This document shows positions 1 through 11,586 of a DNA stretch of 64,000 nucleotides, one piece after another. A program made the translations under genes and the position numbers. This DNA is from Reticulascus tulasneorum (Eukaryota > Ascomycota > Sordariomycetes > Glomerellales > Reticulascaceae): positions 2,356,001 to 2,420,000 of the forward strand of contig LSAX01000005.1 of NCBI GenBank assembly GCA_001557505.1. The letters are read 5' to 3'. How positions within the stretch are numbered: position 1 is the stretch's first letter; each line of letters opens with the position of its first letter. The notes under the pieces are model-generated. The model had not been told where the DNA came from. It was given only the letters and a program-made list of their open reading frames with translations, and searched no databases.

Positions 1-2035
1 GGTGGGAAAAGGAATAGAAGGGAAGGGAAGGGAAGAAAAAGAAATTAAAGAAACAAAATCATCACTGCTGCATCGTGCGCGATGCAGCTGGTCCTATGCA
101 AGTCAGCCCCGTGTCTCTTCCGTCCGTCTGTATGCCAGGTATGTACAGTAGTTAGCAAGGTCGCCCCAGCGCACTCCCTCGGAGCCTTTGTGCCGGACGT
201 CTAGGCCTAACTTACCACGGACAGATGGTGAGCCTTCCCCATGTCGGCCCGCTCTGCCCTTGCCTTACTGTCTGTCCTATGTAAGTTATGCCCGAAGCGA
301 AAGACGGCGGCCATGCATTTCATTTTACCCAGAGTCGACCAACATTTCAAGCGAAATGCAAGTGAACTCAAGCGAACACGGGGAGAAATCTTCTTCTTCT
401 GACAAAGACTCTTGGCTCCATTTTCGTTGCATCTTCCCATCCAAGCCAGCCGTTGTTCGAAGCTCCGTGACTCCGGGTCAATGAAGCGGGACACATTGTA
501 ACTATGTAATCTGCCAGGAGCATGAAGAGAAAATCTTCGAACCACCCCCCCGAGGCTCTGAACAACGGCGAGCATACACATACGCAGGTTGGATCGAGAT
601 CAAAGCCAATCCAACGGTTTCCTGGACGGGTGACGAGCCGTGTCGCTCGCTCCCTGTTGCTGTGTGGCGCAGCCCTGTATACCCAATCTCTCTCGCTCAC
701 TCTTGACTGGCAAGTGCCGGCGCGGTCATCGTGTGTATGCCTGACTATGCGCATGGGACGTATTATGTAGGAGCTAGATTGGGGACTTCTTTGCATTCGC
801 GGATGATATCATTTCGTGCTGACAGGATCGGAGGGTATTTGGATTTGAGGTCTGAATAGTTGCAAATCTTTTCTTCGAGCTGGGATATTTTACTGCTCTA
901 TTAATATCTTGGCTCGGGGCACAAATCCATCAGCGATCGGCCATTGATTGGCAATATGGGGGCCCTACGCTGCGCGCACTGATGGAGGCGTGTGCGTGGT
1001 GATCCCCTCCACATTTCTCCCCCAAACCAACGCAGCAGCCAAAGTCAAACAAGCGCACAGGGGGAGAGAGAGAGAGCTTTGATGTGTGGAGCTCCCAGCC
1101 CGCCGTTTCTCTCGGATTCGTCGGCGTGGGTTCCTGTGCATGTGTGAAGCACACGCAGGACCTAATTGAGCTTCTTGGCCAAGACAAGTGTGACGAAAAG
1201 AGACGAGACATCACCAAGCGCTCTCATTCTGCGACGGTGGGGTGCCATCACCGCCGAGACTCACCTTGAGGGTCATTCCTCAGCTTGTCGAAGATGGCTT
1301 CTCCAACGGACTTGACCAGCAAAAAGCAGCAGAGCAGCCCCCCCGAGAGTGGTCGCACAGATGGAGCGCGGCATCTCACGGTACTTCGTAGAGCCAGAAT
1401 CCCACGCATTCATTGACCCCCTTCAGGCCACCCAATCCCAACCCTGTCTTCATCGAGGCGGGTATTGAGCACACTCGCGTATCGCCGCCTCCATTGGCTA
1501 CCACTGCATAGATTCGGCCAATCGTCGACCTCCCCCAATCCCGGCGCTTACACCTCCCCCTCCCCGTCGCTCCTCATTGGGCATATCCGCTGTGATTGTC
1601 CTTGATTGCACCTGCAGACCATCCAATCCGCCCCAAGCTGACAGCCAACAACGCCGCCCAGATTCCGGGATGCGATGGCCCTTAAACTGCCACCCGCCCC
1701 TCGCAGGAGGCTCTGTCTTCCTCTTTCCCACTCCGAAGGCGAAACGACGACGACGACGACGACGCAGAACAAAGCAGGAATCCGATTCCCACGACGTACG
1801 AGAAATTAGGTCCGAGTGCTGGTGCTTGGCCGATGTAAAGCGACTCCCAGGGCGATTCGGCCGACTGCACAAACGCTTCGACGGCGGGACAAAGAAATCG
1901 GCTGGCTAGGAATAAAGAGGGGAACAAGCTGACGAGAGCCGACCTTTCGGGCTGCAAGAGAAAAAAAAGACTCTGCCTCTGTCCTGTCGCCTCCTCCGAC
2001 CTCGAAATCGGCGACACGCACAATATCATTCAAAA
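1..2035. other. Intergenic, no gene supported
   Basis: Only short overlapping ORFs on both strands, none with recognisable motifs or plausible splice partners. The left edge is purine-rich, with AAGGG-type repeats at about 15-40. A CGA trinucleotide run lies at about 1745-1764. The last few hundred bases before 2036 are presumably promoter and 5' leader of the membrane-protein gene. Confidence 0.6.
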
Positions 2036-2960
2036 ATGGGGTACAGAATTCTGCACAGAAAATGGCTTGCGCCGAGGTGGATGTGGGTGCTCATGATCGT
2101 CGAGCTGGCCGGCTTGGTGCCACTCCTCGTGCTCTTCGGAATCGCACAACCAGATCTCTACCGGACAAGGCTGTGGGAAATTGGCTTTGAGAACCAGCTG
2201 AACTCGAATCCCAAGATGATCCTGTACGCCTACGCGAACCACAGGGAGCTGCCGCATGTCCCCATGGTCTGGTCGCAATTGTGAGTCTCCTCCCCCGGTC
2301 TGGATAAGCTACCTCCTCGAGCAAAGCGCTAATGCGGGCCCTAGCTTGACAAACTTCAATGTCGCCATCTCCGTTGTCTCGCTCTTTCTGCTTCTCATCA
2401 AGCTGATCGCATTCATCATGAAGGTCTGGTACCCTCTGGTCGCGCTCATCTTCAACATCGGCCTCGTCGCCATTTGGACCGTCAGCGTCTACGGCCAGAT
2501 GGGACCGGACCACGCCGACGAGAGGTATCCCAGCAACATCGCGTGGTACATCCACAGGAGCTGCGATATTGCGCGGCCGCACCGGGCAGTCAAGTCCTGC
2601 CAGCTTGCGAAGGGGACGTACGCCGTCACCGTGTACATGCTGTAAGCCTTGAGCCCCCCCCCCCCCCCCCTCTCTTCCTGGTCTCAGCGATGAATGGCGA
2701 AAATCTAACATATTTGTAGTGCCATTTTCCTTTTCAATCTGGGTCTGAATATCTGGGCGCTGGTGCCGAACGCGGCCGACAAGGCCGCAAAGGAATCGGA
2801 CAATGAGGATTCGCCCATCGACCCCTCGGAGCAGAAGCAGTGGGAGATGCACGGCATGCGAACACCCGCCACGCCCAGCCGATCCGTGCCCTTCACGCCG
2901 AGGACGATGGCATTCCAGACACTAGACCGGAAACTGCCTCTGAGGTCGCAGTACCAATGA
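2036..2960 (+). CDS. Four-helix membrane protein, MARVEL-like (uncharacterised)
   Basis: Exons 2036-2280, 2345-2641 and 2720-2960 give 260 aa. The introns are GT-AG; the first has a GCTAAT branch-like site and the second contains a run of 17 C at 2654-2670. Four hydrophobic segments are visible at about residues 14-36, 88-110, 112-133 and 158-180, followed by a hydrophilic C-terminal tail of about 70 residues rich in Ser, Thr and Pro. This arrangement resembles fungal MARVEL-domain proteins of the plasma membrane or eisosome, but no signature residue proves it. The start was chosen because exon 1 opens with this Met just before the first hydrophobic helix and the frame joins cleanly to exons 2 and 3. 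The role is not known. The alternative is simply a lineage-specific tetraspan protein. Confidence 0.75.
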
Positions 2961-3467
2961 AAGCCCCATCGAAGATATACCGATAGGGAGCGAGCCAGCG
3001 AGCCAGCGGGGTTTGATTCAATTCATTTCCGTGACGGACTGGAGGACTGAAGCGTGAACTGGGAACACACCCCCCTTCCCCCTTTTCCTTACTATAAAGG
3101 ACCGGACTTGGGTACGAAACGTCGATGGTCCCCATGACGGGAACCGGGAGAAATCCATGCGAGAAGAGAGGGCATGGGCTGAGGGAAAATCCTCATGTAC
3201 ATTACGCGGCGCACGCTGCCATGATATCTAAAGCGGCCGCGGAGAGGAATCTCCTGTGCGAGACGGGTCTCCATATTTAGTAGGCCTTAGAGCTTTGTAA
3301 TTGAGATATTTCCTTCCATTAACGATGAGCGGCCGCGAGTGCTTTGTTCAGGTGCAGCAGAGCTTACGCCTCTCCGCCATCTGCGTGTAGCACCAGGTAT
3401 TTCGCCCCCTCACTGCTCGATAATTGGGCTGGCTTGATGGACCGTCTTATTTAAATACAAGTATTCT
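2961..3467. other. Convergent 3' intergenic spacer
   Basis: Lies between the 3' ends of the membrane-protein gene (+) and the GH79 gene (-). It holds only short shadow ORFs and is presumably 3' UTR and terminator sequence of both genes. Confidence 0.6.
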
Positions 3468-5263
3468 CTACATATGTACCCCCCGACGTGCGGTCTTACA
3501 ACTCTGCTTAAAGCTCAGAATCACCGCCTGCGAAGCCAACACCTCAACCTCCACCTGCCCATCCTTGACCTCCAGCGTCTCTCCAACCGTCACGTTGGCG
3601 AGTCGCACCGGCCGGCCCTCGTCGAGCTCGTAGTTGTAGCTCCAGCCGTCCCACGTGATGCCGGTAATGGCATCGCTCCCGTTTGCGTACAGGCGCTGCA
3701 CGCCGACACGAGCCTGAATGCCATCCGGCACCGAAAACGCGTACTTGAAAGAGGGTCGAGGCGGCGCGGCGGGGTCGGGCGTCTCGCCAGCGCCGCCGAT
3801 GGTGGTGTTGTATGCCTCAAGATTGATGACGATGAGGCGCGCCAGTTTCGAGTTGGTGTAAGCTGCGTAGGCAGCTGAGCGCTCTGCCGCGAGCGGGACA
3901 TGCGCAATGGAGACGGGGGAGGGGCCAATCAGAGCGGCAAGGGCGACGTTGCCGTAGTAAGGGGCTTTAGTGCCGATTACAGTCTTATTAGTCGTGATAG
4001 GCTGCCAGCTCGCGTACTGCAATCGTTAGTACATGGACTTCCTGAGGGAGCTGCAAAGGCGGATACATACCCTGTAGTCTGTACCCATGTGCATGTGCAC
4101 CCGCTTGATGCCCACGGACGCGCAGAAGAGGTTGAAATCGATACCCCAGAGCGCGGCGCCGAACGAGTTCGAGAGACCCGGCTTGCCCTGGTTGTAGAGC
4201 GAGTTGTGCTCGCCCATGATCATCGGCGGGACGTCTGCGTCGGAAGCTGTGATGTTGGCGTACTCTACCACGTGTGCGTTGACGGACTGCATCGTGCGCG
4301 TGTGGTTCATCAACGTTCCTTGGAGGGTGACGCCAGGGGACTCAGCGCCGCTGATATAGCTGTCATTTTGTTAGTTGTGACGAGGGAAAGTAAGTGGGCT
4401 CCACCTACTTGTGAGTCGAGAAGAGTTTGATGTTCTTGTCGGCGTCGAGGCCTGCCGCCCACTGCTTGGGAGCTCTGAGGCGGTTCCCGGTGCCGCCGTT
4501 CGATGGCGCCATGTAGCCATACGAGTCGGCTGATAGCATATCAGGGCAGTGCTTTTCGAGTTCCTCTCGGATGCGCCTCGTTCCGTTGAGCCATTGCTCC
4601 ACGTAGATGGTCTCGTTCCATGTCGGCGGCCTGACGGGCCCCTGGGCGGACGTGGAGAACAGATCCGGCTCGTTACCGTACTCCCACCAGTCCAGGTTCT
4701 CCTTCCCAATAGCCTTGCACGCCAGGGATACGGTTGCGATTAGTGTCTCCCAGCCCTCAGTCCTGTTCGCCCCCAGGCCCAAGTTGAAGCCGTGGGTGAA
4801 CTTGGTATCGCTGAAGGTGCGGTAGGACTCGAAGAACGAAGGGCCGATATGGATTGTGGTTGGGTAGTCCGGGGATCTCTTAACATCGTAGGTCCCGTTG
4901 ACGGCGTACGGCAGTGACTCGTTGTAGAGTGCATAGTCTTGCGTATTCCCGCCGACCCGCATGTATGGCCGGACGCCTTGTAAGCTGCCCAGATTCTTGA
5001 GCAGATTATCCGAGAAGCTGTTCGGGGCAGAGAGGTTTCCTGAACCACAGGTTAGTCCACGTGAAGCGAGCGACCGGCCAGGTGAACTCGCCCGCGAAGT
5101 CTGGCCAAAAAACAAACTCAATTGAGTAGCTCACAAAGGCATCCAGGACCTGACTGGCATTGCCAGCTCCAGGTACGGCATGCGCGGCAGCGAGGACTGG
5201 TATGAACCAGAGGGGACGAACCGCTCGGAACAGAATATTTATGGCTTCAGCTATGAGATCCAT
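3468..5263 (-). CDS. Secreted glycoside hydrolase family 79 (beta-glucuronidase-like)
   Basis: Exons on the minus strand are 5263-5092, 5039-4409, 4359-4071 and 4016-3468, giving 546 aa. The chosen Met (5263) opens a hydrophobic signal-peptide-like segment ending near AAAHA; an in-frame Met at 5374 would add 37 residues that fit a signal peptide less well. GH79 hallmarks are RVGGNTQDYALYN (about 85-97) and WWEYGNEPD, whose Glu (about 181) is the expected acid/base. MGEHNS carries the likely nucleophile Glu (about 318). A beta-sandwich C-terminal domain follows, as in fungal GH79. Many N-glycosylation sequons support secretion. Family members release glucuronic acid or 4-O-methylglucuronic acid from proteoglycans such as arabinogalactan; the substrate here is not readable from sequence. 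Intron 1 has a GC-AG boundary; the other two are GT-AG with CTAAC-type branch sites. Confidence 0.9.
5040..5091 (-). other. GC-AG intron in the GH79 gene
   Basis: This 52-nt intron starts with GCGAGT and ends with CAG, with a GACTAAC branch sequence about 14 nt before the acceptor. The downstream frame requires a phase-1 donor, and no GT in that neighbourhood lies in phase 1. The GC donor restores the family-typical join from PDFAG to NLSAPNSFSDNLLKNLG. Confidence 0.8.
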
Positions 5264-6479
5264 CGGGCGGGTTACCAGGTCGAAGCCAGCTTCGCCAGCC
5301 GCGAGCCATGAGGTTAAATAGCCAACCGCCTGTCTGCACACAGCTCGTATCGTCACCGTCTCCATAATTCTCATCGGCAGCTTCCCCGCATTGCTACGGT
5401 GCTACTACGGCAAGACTTTTTTCTGAGGCCTGCCCAAGGTAAGGTAAGTCACGCTGGCTGGGTTCTCGGTAGAATGCCACTGCGGCAGGTCTCACGGGGT
5501 TTAAATCTCGATCAGGGGGAGATCAACGGCGAGCCCGTATGAGCTAGAGGACCTGCGTTTCGCGCCGGGATATCTTACCGCAGTGAATTTCTCCGAAGTG
5601 GCGTTGGCGCTTGGAGGCTTTCGTATGCTGGTGAGACAAGACGTAAAGATGTTGAGATGCTGGGATGATGGGATGATGGGATACAATGACGCCAAACTTG
5701 CACGGCGTTGACCATGGCAAGGTTGGCTGGCCAATTTGCTCCGTATGGTGGATCTGACTGACAGGGCAGGGTAGGGATTTCCATCTCTCACTTGTGGTCT
5801 AGGGTTTATCACAAGGTCCATCGAATCTCTGCTAGAGAAGCTGGAGATAGTAGCGTGGATCATGCTGGAGTATTCCATGAGGCCAATTGACTGGCTTTGG
5901 TAAATTGAGACTATAAACAAGTGTCGCAGTTGGAGCTTCGACACATCACCATGCGACTGGGCTAGGATGCGTAAGCGTGCAAAGGTGAACAATAATTAGC
6001 AGTCAAGGAGGCTACACGTTGAAGATAGACGAAACCTTCTCTGAGCACTTCACGGCTAGCCAGAGAAATATGCAAAAATAAATAAATGGATGTCTCGTCA
6101 GGAAACGAAACCTACATGCCATGCACAGGTCGTCGCAAAGGCAAATGGACGTGGGCAATCAATCAACGTGTGCCCGCTTGGTCACTTGGTGGGCTTTTTT
6201 GGGTTGCGAAAGAGAAGCTCCACCCCGCATCAGCCCACCAACAAAAGCTCGGATCTAGTCAACGTCATCGGCCATCACCCTGCAGAAGTTTCAGTAAATG
6301 TCGACTCATGATTCGTGATGCATGTCACGAAGGCGACGACTTCTGATCAATTGACATTTCTAGTCGCATTTGCATGCAATCTAATTACTCGGAGAGCTCT
6401 ATTTTTCTATTGATCCAACTGCTGCGGCTGCAGCCTTGACTCGCAGGGAGAGTGAGAGCTGTACCTCGGCTGCCACACC
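5264..6479. other. Divergent promoter region, GH79 / SSADH
   Basis: About 1.2 kb between two divergently transcribed genes. It contains a short GGGATGAT repeat near 5660-5682 and only short ORFs without motifs. I see no further gene. If the GH79 protein starts at the upstream Met, 111 bases of this stretch are coding. Confidence 0.6.
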
Positions 6480-8261
6480 ATGGCCATCTTCCTACAAAGG
6501 GCCGCCGCGCCAGCTTCGAGATTCGTCGCCAGAGCTTCTCATAGACACGCCAAATCTGCTTTCGTCCCGTATTCTCTCCGAATATTGCGGTCGGCTTCAA
6601 CCATGGTGCCAAAGGTAGCGACACTCGTCATTGAATTTGGTACTCGCCGCTAATACCTCCGGGTAGCTCAACGACCCGTCTTTGTTGAAGCAGGATGTCT
6701 GCTTCGTGAATGGCGAATGGATCAAGGCCAAATCTGGCAAGACCTTTGAGGTGAATGGTAAGCTATAGCGGCACTCTCCAGTCTCAATGGGGTTGACGCC
6801 GATTCTTCTCAGATCCGGCTACCGGCAAGCTCATCGGGACATGTCCCGAGTTCGACGCCAAGGACACCGAGAACGCAATTGCCGCCGCCTCGACAGCTCT
6901 CGAGTCGTTCCGGACCAAGACTGGACGGGAACGCTCCAAGCTGCTACGGAAGTGGTATGACTTGATGGTCGAGAATGCCGCAGACTTGGCAACGCTCATC
7001 ACTTGGGAGAATGGCAAGCCCCTCGCCGACGCAAAAGGGGAGGTCACGTACGCCGCCAACTTCTTCGAGTGGTTCAGCGAGGAAGCCCCCCGTATCTACG
7101 GTCAAACTATTCCTGCATCGGTGCCCGGCAACAGGGTCATGACCATCAAAGAACCTGTTGGTGTTTGCGGTCTGATTACCCCGTATGGCCAATCCCCCCA
7201 CCCCCACCCCCCCCCCAAACGACAATCCAACACTAACGGTCGCTAGGTGGAACTTTCCGGCAGCAATGATTACAAGAAAGATTGGGCCAGCCTTGGCCGC
7301 GGGCTGCACAGTCGTCTGCAAGTCTCCGGGCGAGGCCCCATTCACCTCGCTCGCCATCGCGGAGCTAGGCCAACGGGCCGGTATCCCCAAAGGCGTGGTC
7401 AATGTCATCACCTCGCTTGCGAATACGCCGGAGGTAGGGGAGACGTTGACAACCTCCCCGACCGTCAAGAAAGTCTCTTTCACCGGCTCGACCCCTGTGG
7501 GCAAGCTTCTCATGAAGCAAAGCTCCTCGACGCTCAAGAAGCTCTCCTTTGAGCTCGGTGGCAACGCGCCATTCATTGTCTTTGACGATGCCGACCTCGA
7601 TACCGCTGTCACAGCAGCCATTAACTCCAAGTTCCGGTCCTCCGGCCAGACTTGCGTCTGTGCGAACCGCCTCTTCATCCAGAAGGGCATCTACGACGCG
7701 TTCGCGGAAAAGTTCACCGCAAAGGTCAAGGACTTCAAGGTTGGGAACGGTTTCGAAGAGGGTGTTACTCACGGGCCCCTAATTCACGACCGGGCCACCT
7801 CAAAGGCGGATGCCCACGTGAGAGACGCAGTCAAAAAGGGAGCCAAGGTCCTCGTGGGCGGTCAAAAGCTTCCCGATCTTGGCGACGCCTATTTCCAACC
7901 AACTGTCATCGCGGGCATGACGCGCGAAATGGAATTATTTGATGAGGAAACATTCGGTCCTGTCGCCGGCTTGTTCCTCTTCGAGACTGAAGAAGAAGTA
8001 ATCAAGATGGCAAACGACACCAACGTCGGCCTGGCAGGCTACTTCCTCTCGCGAGATATCCAGAGAATCTACAGGGTCGCGGAGGCGCTAGAGGTTGGAA
8101 TGATCGGTGTCAACACCGGCCTGATATCGGACCCGGCTGCACCATTTGGAGGAGTCAAGGAATCTGGCTTTGGACGAGAAGGGTCTTCGCTCGGCATCGC
8201 GGACTTCCAAGTTGTCAAGACCATCACTTTTGGGGGCATGGGCGAACCTTTGCAGGGCTGA
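6480..8261 (+). CDS. UGA2: Succinate-semialdehyde dehydrogenase, probably mitochondrial
   Basis: Exons 6480-6614, 6667-6757, 6813-7182 and 7247-8261 give 536 aa. The enzyme oxidises succinate semialdehyde to succinate with NAD(P)+, the last step of the GABA shunt. Aldehyde dehydrogenase landmarks: CGLITPWNFPAAMI (cofactor-binding region, about 194-207), FTGSTPVG, ELGGNAP with the general-base Glu (about 301), GQTCVCANR with catalytic Cys (about 335), and a C-terminal PFGGVKESGFGREG. The NSKFRSSGQTCVCANR context is characteristic of the SSADH branch. The first 40 residues are rich in Arg, Ala and Ser with no acidic residue, as in a mitochondrial presequence; a second Met just before VPKLNDPS could give a cytosolic form. 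Intron 3 contains a C-rich tract and a CACTAACGG branch site. Whether it prefers NAD or NADP cannot be read. The symbol is that of the yeast orthologue. Confidence 0.92.
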
Positions 8262-8522
8262 ATAATGAAGGGTTGGACCTTAGGCTGAACGGTTTGGATC
8301 TAGCAATAATTATAACATACAAACAAAACTTAAAACCACTATTGCACGACTGAGCAGTCCAAGGAATTACTATCTTGAAGGAGATTCTCACAAGGCCCTC
8401 TATTGAAGGTCACGTGGCTATTTCGGCAGCTTATGTAAGCCATATTTTTCTTTAAACCTCAGAGCTCGAAGCTCGCGAAATGGCCCACCTGCATCAGACA
8501 ATTAACCAGCTTTCGGCACACA

Positions 8523-9875
8523 ATGCATCGCCGGGCACTTCGTGCGGCCAATGGCCGGGTAAGGGTGGATGCCAGCCAGACAGCGGAAGCATTGAACCTG
8601 TGTATCAGACGATTCTCTACTACCCAACTACGGCCTCAGCCCGATAGCAACGATTCGAGCGACCGTCCTAAGCCGACAGGGCAGGAACGATCCCGCGCAG
8701 CAGCAAATGAAATCGGCCAATTGGTTCAGACATCATCTGGATCCGGCGCAGCTCAAAGGTTCAAGATTCGTAAAGTCGGCGGCGGCGACCCAGCAGAAAA
8801 TGTCGTCAACCTACGAAGCGTACCTCGAGGTCTCGACGGGGGTTTAGCCCGAAAGCCAGGCGACGGGCAAGCAAGTAGCTGGCCTGCTCGGAGATCTGAG
8901 GATGGCAAGGCAGTCGGCTGGGCGAATCGGGCTCCTGAAGGCGCGCGAATTGCCGGGTTGCCAACATCGTTTCGTGGCAGAGCCCTAGGAGCACGAAGTC
9001 TTCCTGCTGGGTTTTCCGAGGAAGGGCCAGCGGGACTCAGCGGATTTGGACGCGGCGGGGGCCAATTTGCTCGCGGGAGAGGCGGAGGCGGCACTGGAAG
9101 AGGGGGTACACGCGGTGGCCGTGGAGGACGCGGCGGACGCGGACGAGGGAACCGAGGACGAAGACGAGATGACGGGGATGGCAGCAAGGCCATGTCCAAT
9201 ACGGCTAGGGCCGATGCCTACGAACTATTTTTTCGTCCCGAGAACGATGAGGAGAAGTGGTACGTCACGAAGCGGGATAAAGGCCTTTCGGAGCACTTCA
9301 CGCCTGTCGTCACTCTTGAGTCGCTGGCAGGATACGGACCGCCGATAGCCACAGACGCAAACACCGGCGTCGCAGAGACCGTTGTTCAGAACCTGCGAGC
9401 CCTCAGCGACAACCGGATCGGGTTTTGGCCGGAGCAGTGGAATGATATCACGACATCTCTCAGCGTGCTGAAGCAGAACGGCAAGTTCTTTTTCGACGAC
9501 ATAAGGGAGAGAAAATTCATCGAACTTCATCTGGAGGACCTGAAAGAGGACATAACGAAGAGAAACAAGAAGCTCGACATCTCGGAGGAAGAAAAGGAGC
9601 GAAAGAAGCTCGACCGGTACAGTGACGATTACTGGCTGGACGTAGAGCTGTCGGGTCCCACAGATGCCGTCAAGACAGCGATTCTCAATACAGCTGTCAA
9701 GGGGCGCTACGAGGCGCCGCAGTTCGCGCCGAACACCGACCATCTGGGCATCGCAAGATCCATTCATATCCGAAACGAGACATACCTTCCTAAGGATGTT
9801 ATAGCTTTCGAGGAGAAGCTGGGCTCCCTACTTCCCGCTCCAAAAGCACCAGCCCAGGCAGCGAAGAGTGTCTGA
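8523..9875 (+). CDS. Predicted mitochondrial protein with RGG-rich segment (unknown)
   Basis: Single exon, 450 aa. The N-terminus is basic and contains IRRFSTTQL, a typical matrix-protease cleavage context seen in fungal mitochondrial precursors. A Gly/Arg block at about residues 175-220 has many RGG and GRGG units, a pattern usually linked to RNA binding and arginine methylation. The C-terminal half (about 230-440) is charged and folded-looking, with WYVTKRDKGLSEHFTPVV and YWLDVELSGPTDAV among distinctive stretches. It lies between SSADH and RRF1, both with mitochondrial features. I do not recognise the family; a fungal-specific mitoribosomal small-subunit component is one possibility, but that is inference only. 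Confidence 0.8.
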   Translation: MHRRALRAANGRVRVDASQTAEALNLCIRRFSTTQLRPQPDSNDSSDRPKPTGQERSRAAANEIGQLVQTSSGSGAAQRFKIRKVGGGDPAENVVNLRSVPRGLDGGLARKPGDGQASSWPARRSEDGKAVGWANRAPEGARIAGLPTSFRGRALGARSLPAGFSEEGPAGLSGFGRGGGQFARGRGGGGTGRGGTRGGRGGRGGRGRGNRGRRRDDGDGSKAMSNTARADAYELFFRPENDEEKWYVTKRDKGLSEHFTPVVTLESLAGYGPPIATDANTGVAETVVQNLRALSDNRIGFWPEQWNDITTSLSVLKQNGKFFFDDIRERKFIELHLEDLKEDITKRNKKLDISEEEKERKKLDRYSDDYWLDVELSGPTDAVKTAILNTAVKGRYEAPQFAPNTDHLGIARSIHIRNETYLPKDVIAFEEKLGSLLPAPKAPAQAAKSV

Positions 9876-10037
9876 TTATAGAGGAAGAACTGTAATGGGA
9901 AGGCTATTGTACTATATCATATCTTTACATCCTAAACATGAAACTTTTGTGATCGTAGCTCGAAGTACAGGGGTTTGGTGACCTACATACTCCCATAACG
10001 TGCATTTGTTCTGTTAGTACACCGGCATCTGGATCCT

Positions 10038-11007
10038 CTACGCACTTGAAGAGTTCAGCTGCTTGATCGTCTGCTCTTCCAGCTTGGCAATTGAAGCCAA
10101 GAGCTTGTCCTGCATCTTCTGCAGCTCCTTGTCGGCGGTCCGCTTCAGGTCCGGCACAATTGCCTTCTCCTTCGCCCACTTGACATGGACCTTTTCCCTC
10201 CTCGTTTTGGCCGCCCTCGCCTTGTCCCGCCACGCCTGCGTCATGCCCTTGAGCCGCGCGATCATGTCCTCCTTCTTCTCCAGCTCGACCTTGAGCACCA
10301 GCTCCAGCTCGTTGTCCGGATCGCGCTGCGGCTGCTGATTGAAGTCGGGCGACGCCTGGACCGCGCTGATGATGGGTTTGATGAAGTCTTTCTCGTGCAC
10401 CAGGAGCGATATTGTGCGGCCCGACCGCGGCACCACTTGCGCCAGCTCGCGCAGGGGGAAGGTCGCGGGCTGCTTGCGGTCGGGCTGGACAGGCAGCGCG
10501 CCGATCACGTCGGGATTGAAGCGGCCGCCGGAGCGGAGCTTCTTGATCTGGTCGCGGTGGTATTCCTCGAGGTTCGCCCATCTGGACTCGACGTCGGCGA
10601 AGTTCAATGGCTCATTGACGTCCGGCTTGGGGTGTTTGGATGTCGACTCGTCTTCCTCTTCATGCTCCTGCGCGGCGGGAGCTTGCTCCTCCTCCTCCTC
10701 CGCCTCCTTTTTCGCTTTTCGCTTGTTCAGAGCGGCATTTCGGGAGAATGACCGCTCGGCAGGTCGCAATCGAAATATGGGACGTGGCTGGCTGTCGCGG
10801 AGTTCCGAGGCGGTGTTGTGCAAGGAGCCTACTTGGACTGTGTTGTGGAAGGAGTTTATTTGGGCGCTGTAAGGCCTGGCTAGAGGTTAGAGACGTCGAT
10901 AGAACAGCAATTCGGTCTTTGGAGTTGCTTTACCTGCTTGCGCCTGAGACGAGACAGCTTGTGCGTCCTGGGACGGAGCTTCTTGCTCGAACAAGTAACA
11001 CCCTCAT
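10038..11007 (-). CDS. RRF1: Mitochondrial ribosome recycling factor
   Basis: Exon 1 is 11007-10934 and exon 2 is 10866-10038, giving 300 aa. Exon 2 alone has no good ATG at its 5' end; the GTAAAG donor, CTCTAACCT branch and TACAG acceptor join it to a short first exon beginning MRVLLVRARSS, an Arg-rich presequence. After a Lys/Glu-rich linker (about 90-120), the RRF domain (about 135-300) shows SGGRFNPDVIGALPV, hydrophobic strands around RTISLLVHEKDFIKPI, and a long C-terminal helical hairpin ending KLEEQTIKQLNSSSA. RRF splits post-termination mitoribosomes together with EF-G2. The family fit is clear from the hairpin and domain order. The convergent neighbour encodes another apparent mitochondrial protein. 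Confidence 0.88.
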
Positions 11008-11586
11008 TGTAGTAATTTTGTTGGACTTTTAGATCGTAGGCCAAAGTTTGGAGGGACAGCTGGAAGAGTCCCTTGCCAAGATGGCGTCAAGTCAATTCAA
11101 AGTCTCCACCAAAGTGATTGGCTAAAATCAAAGCTTATTTTTTCGATCCGCTTGGTCAGGCCGATCCATGTACGGACGTACCTATTACAGTAATTACAAC
11201 AATTACAGTAAGGAACTGGATGAATGTCGCTGCCCTGAAGCTGTACCAGGTGAATAAAAAAGTTTACCGCGCATTTTCTTCATCAATCCTCCCATGGTTT
11301 GTGAATAATGTGCTGCAAACTTTTCGAGATACTTTGCCTACTATATAATACGCACTTAGTAAACTGCCCGAAGCATCTGATCTGGTGAGCATCAACACCC
11401 CCTGGTCCCCCGCCGCCAAAATACTTCAGTAGAGCACCACCCAACTTCGAAAAGAACCGGCAACTCTCGCAAACGCGAGCACCTACGATTCTGACCCTTT
11501 GTCACTATTAACATAATTAGAAGGGAATACACCCCGGTCCTGTTGCTGCGCGGAATGCCCCATTTGTGATCGAGTAGTGTTCTAGC
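11008..11586. other. Intergenic, left edge of degraded block
   Basis: Presumed RRF1 promoter followed by AT-richer sequence with short direct repeats (TTACAGTAATTACAACAATTACAG near 11185-11208 in part). No ORF has recognisable content. Confidence 0.5.

Noticed and set aside
2091..2852. A 253-codon minus-strand frame
   Set aside because: Spans exons and introns of the membrane-protein gene in antisense; no motif.
10185..10751. A 188-codon plus-strand frame
   Set aside because: Mirror of the RRF1 coding strand; composition is an artefact of the Lys/Glu-rich linker.
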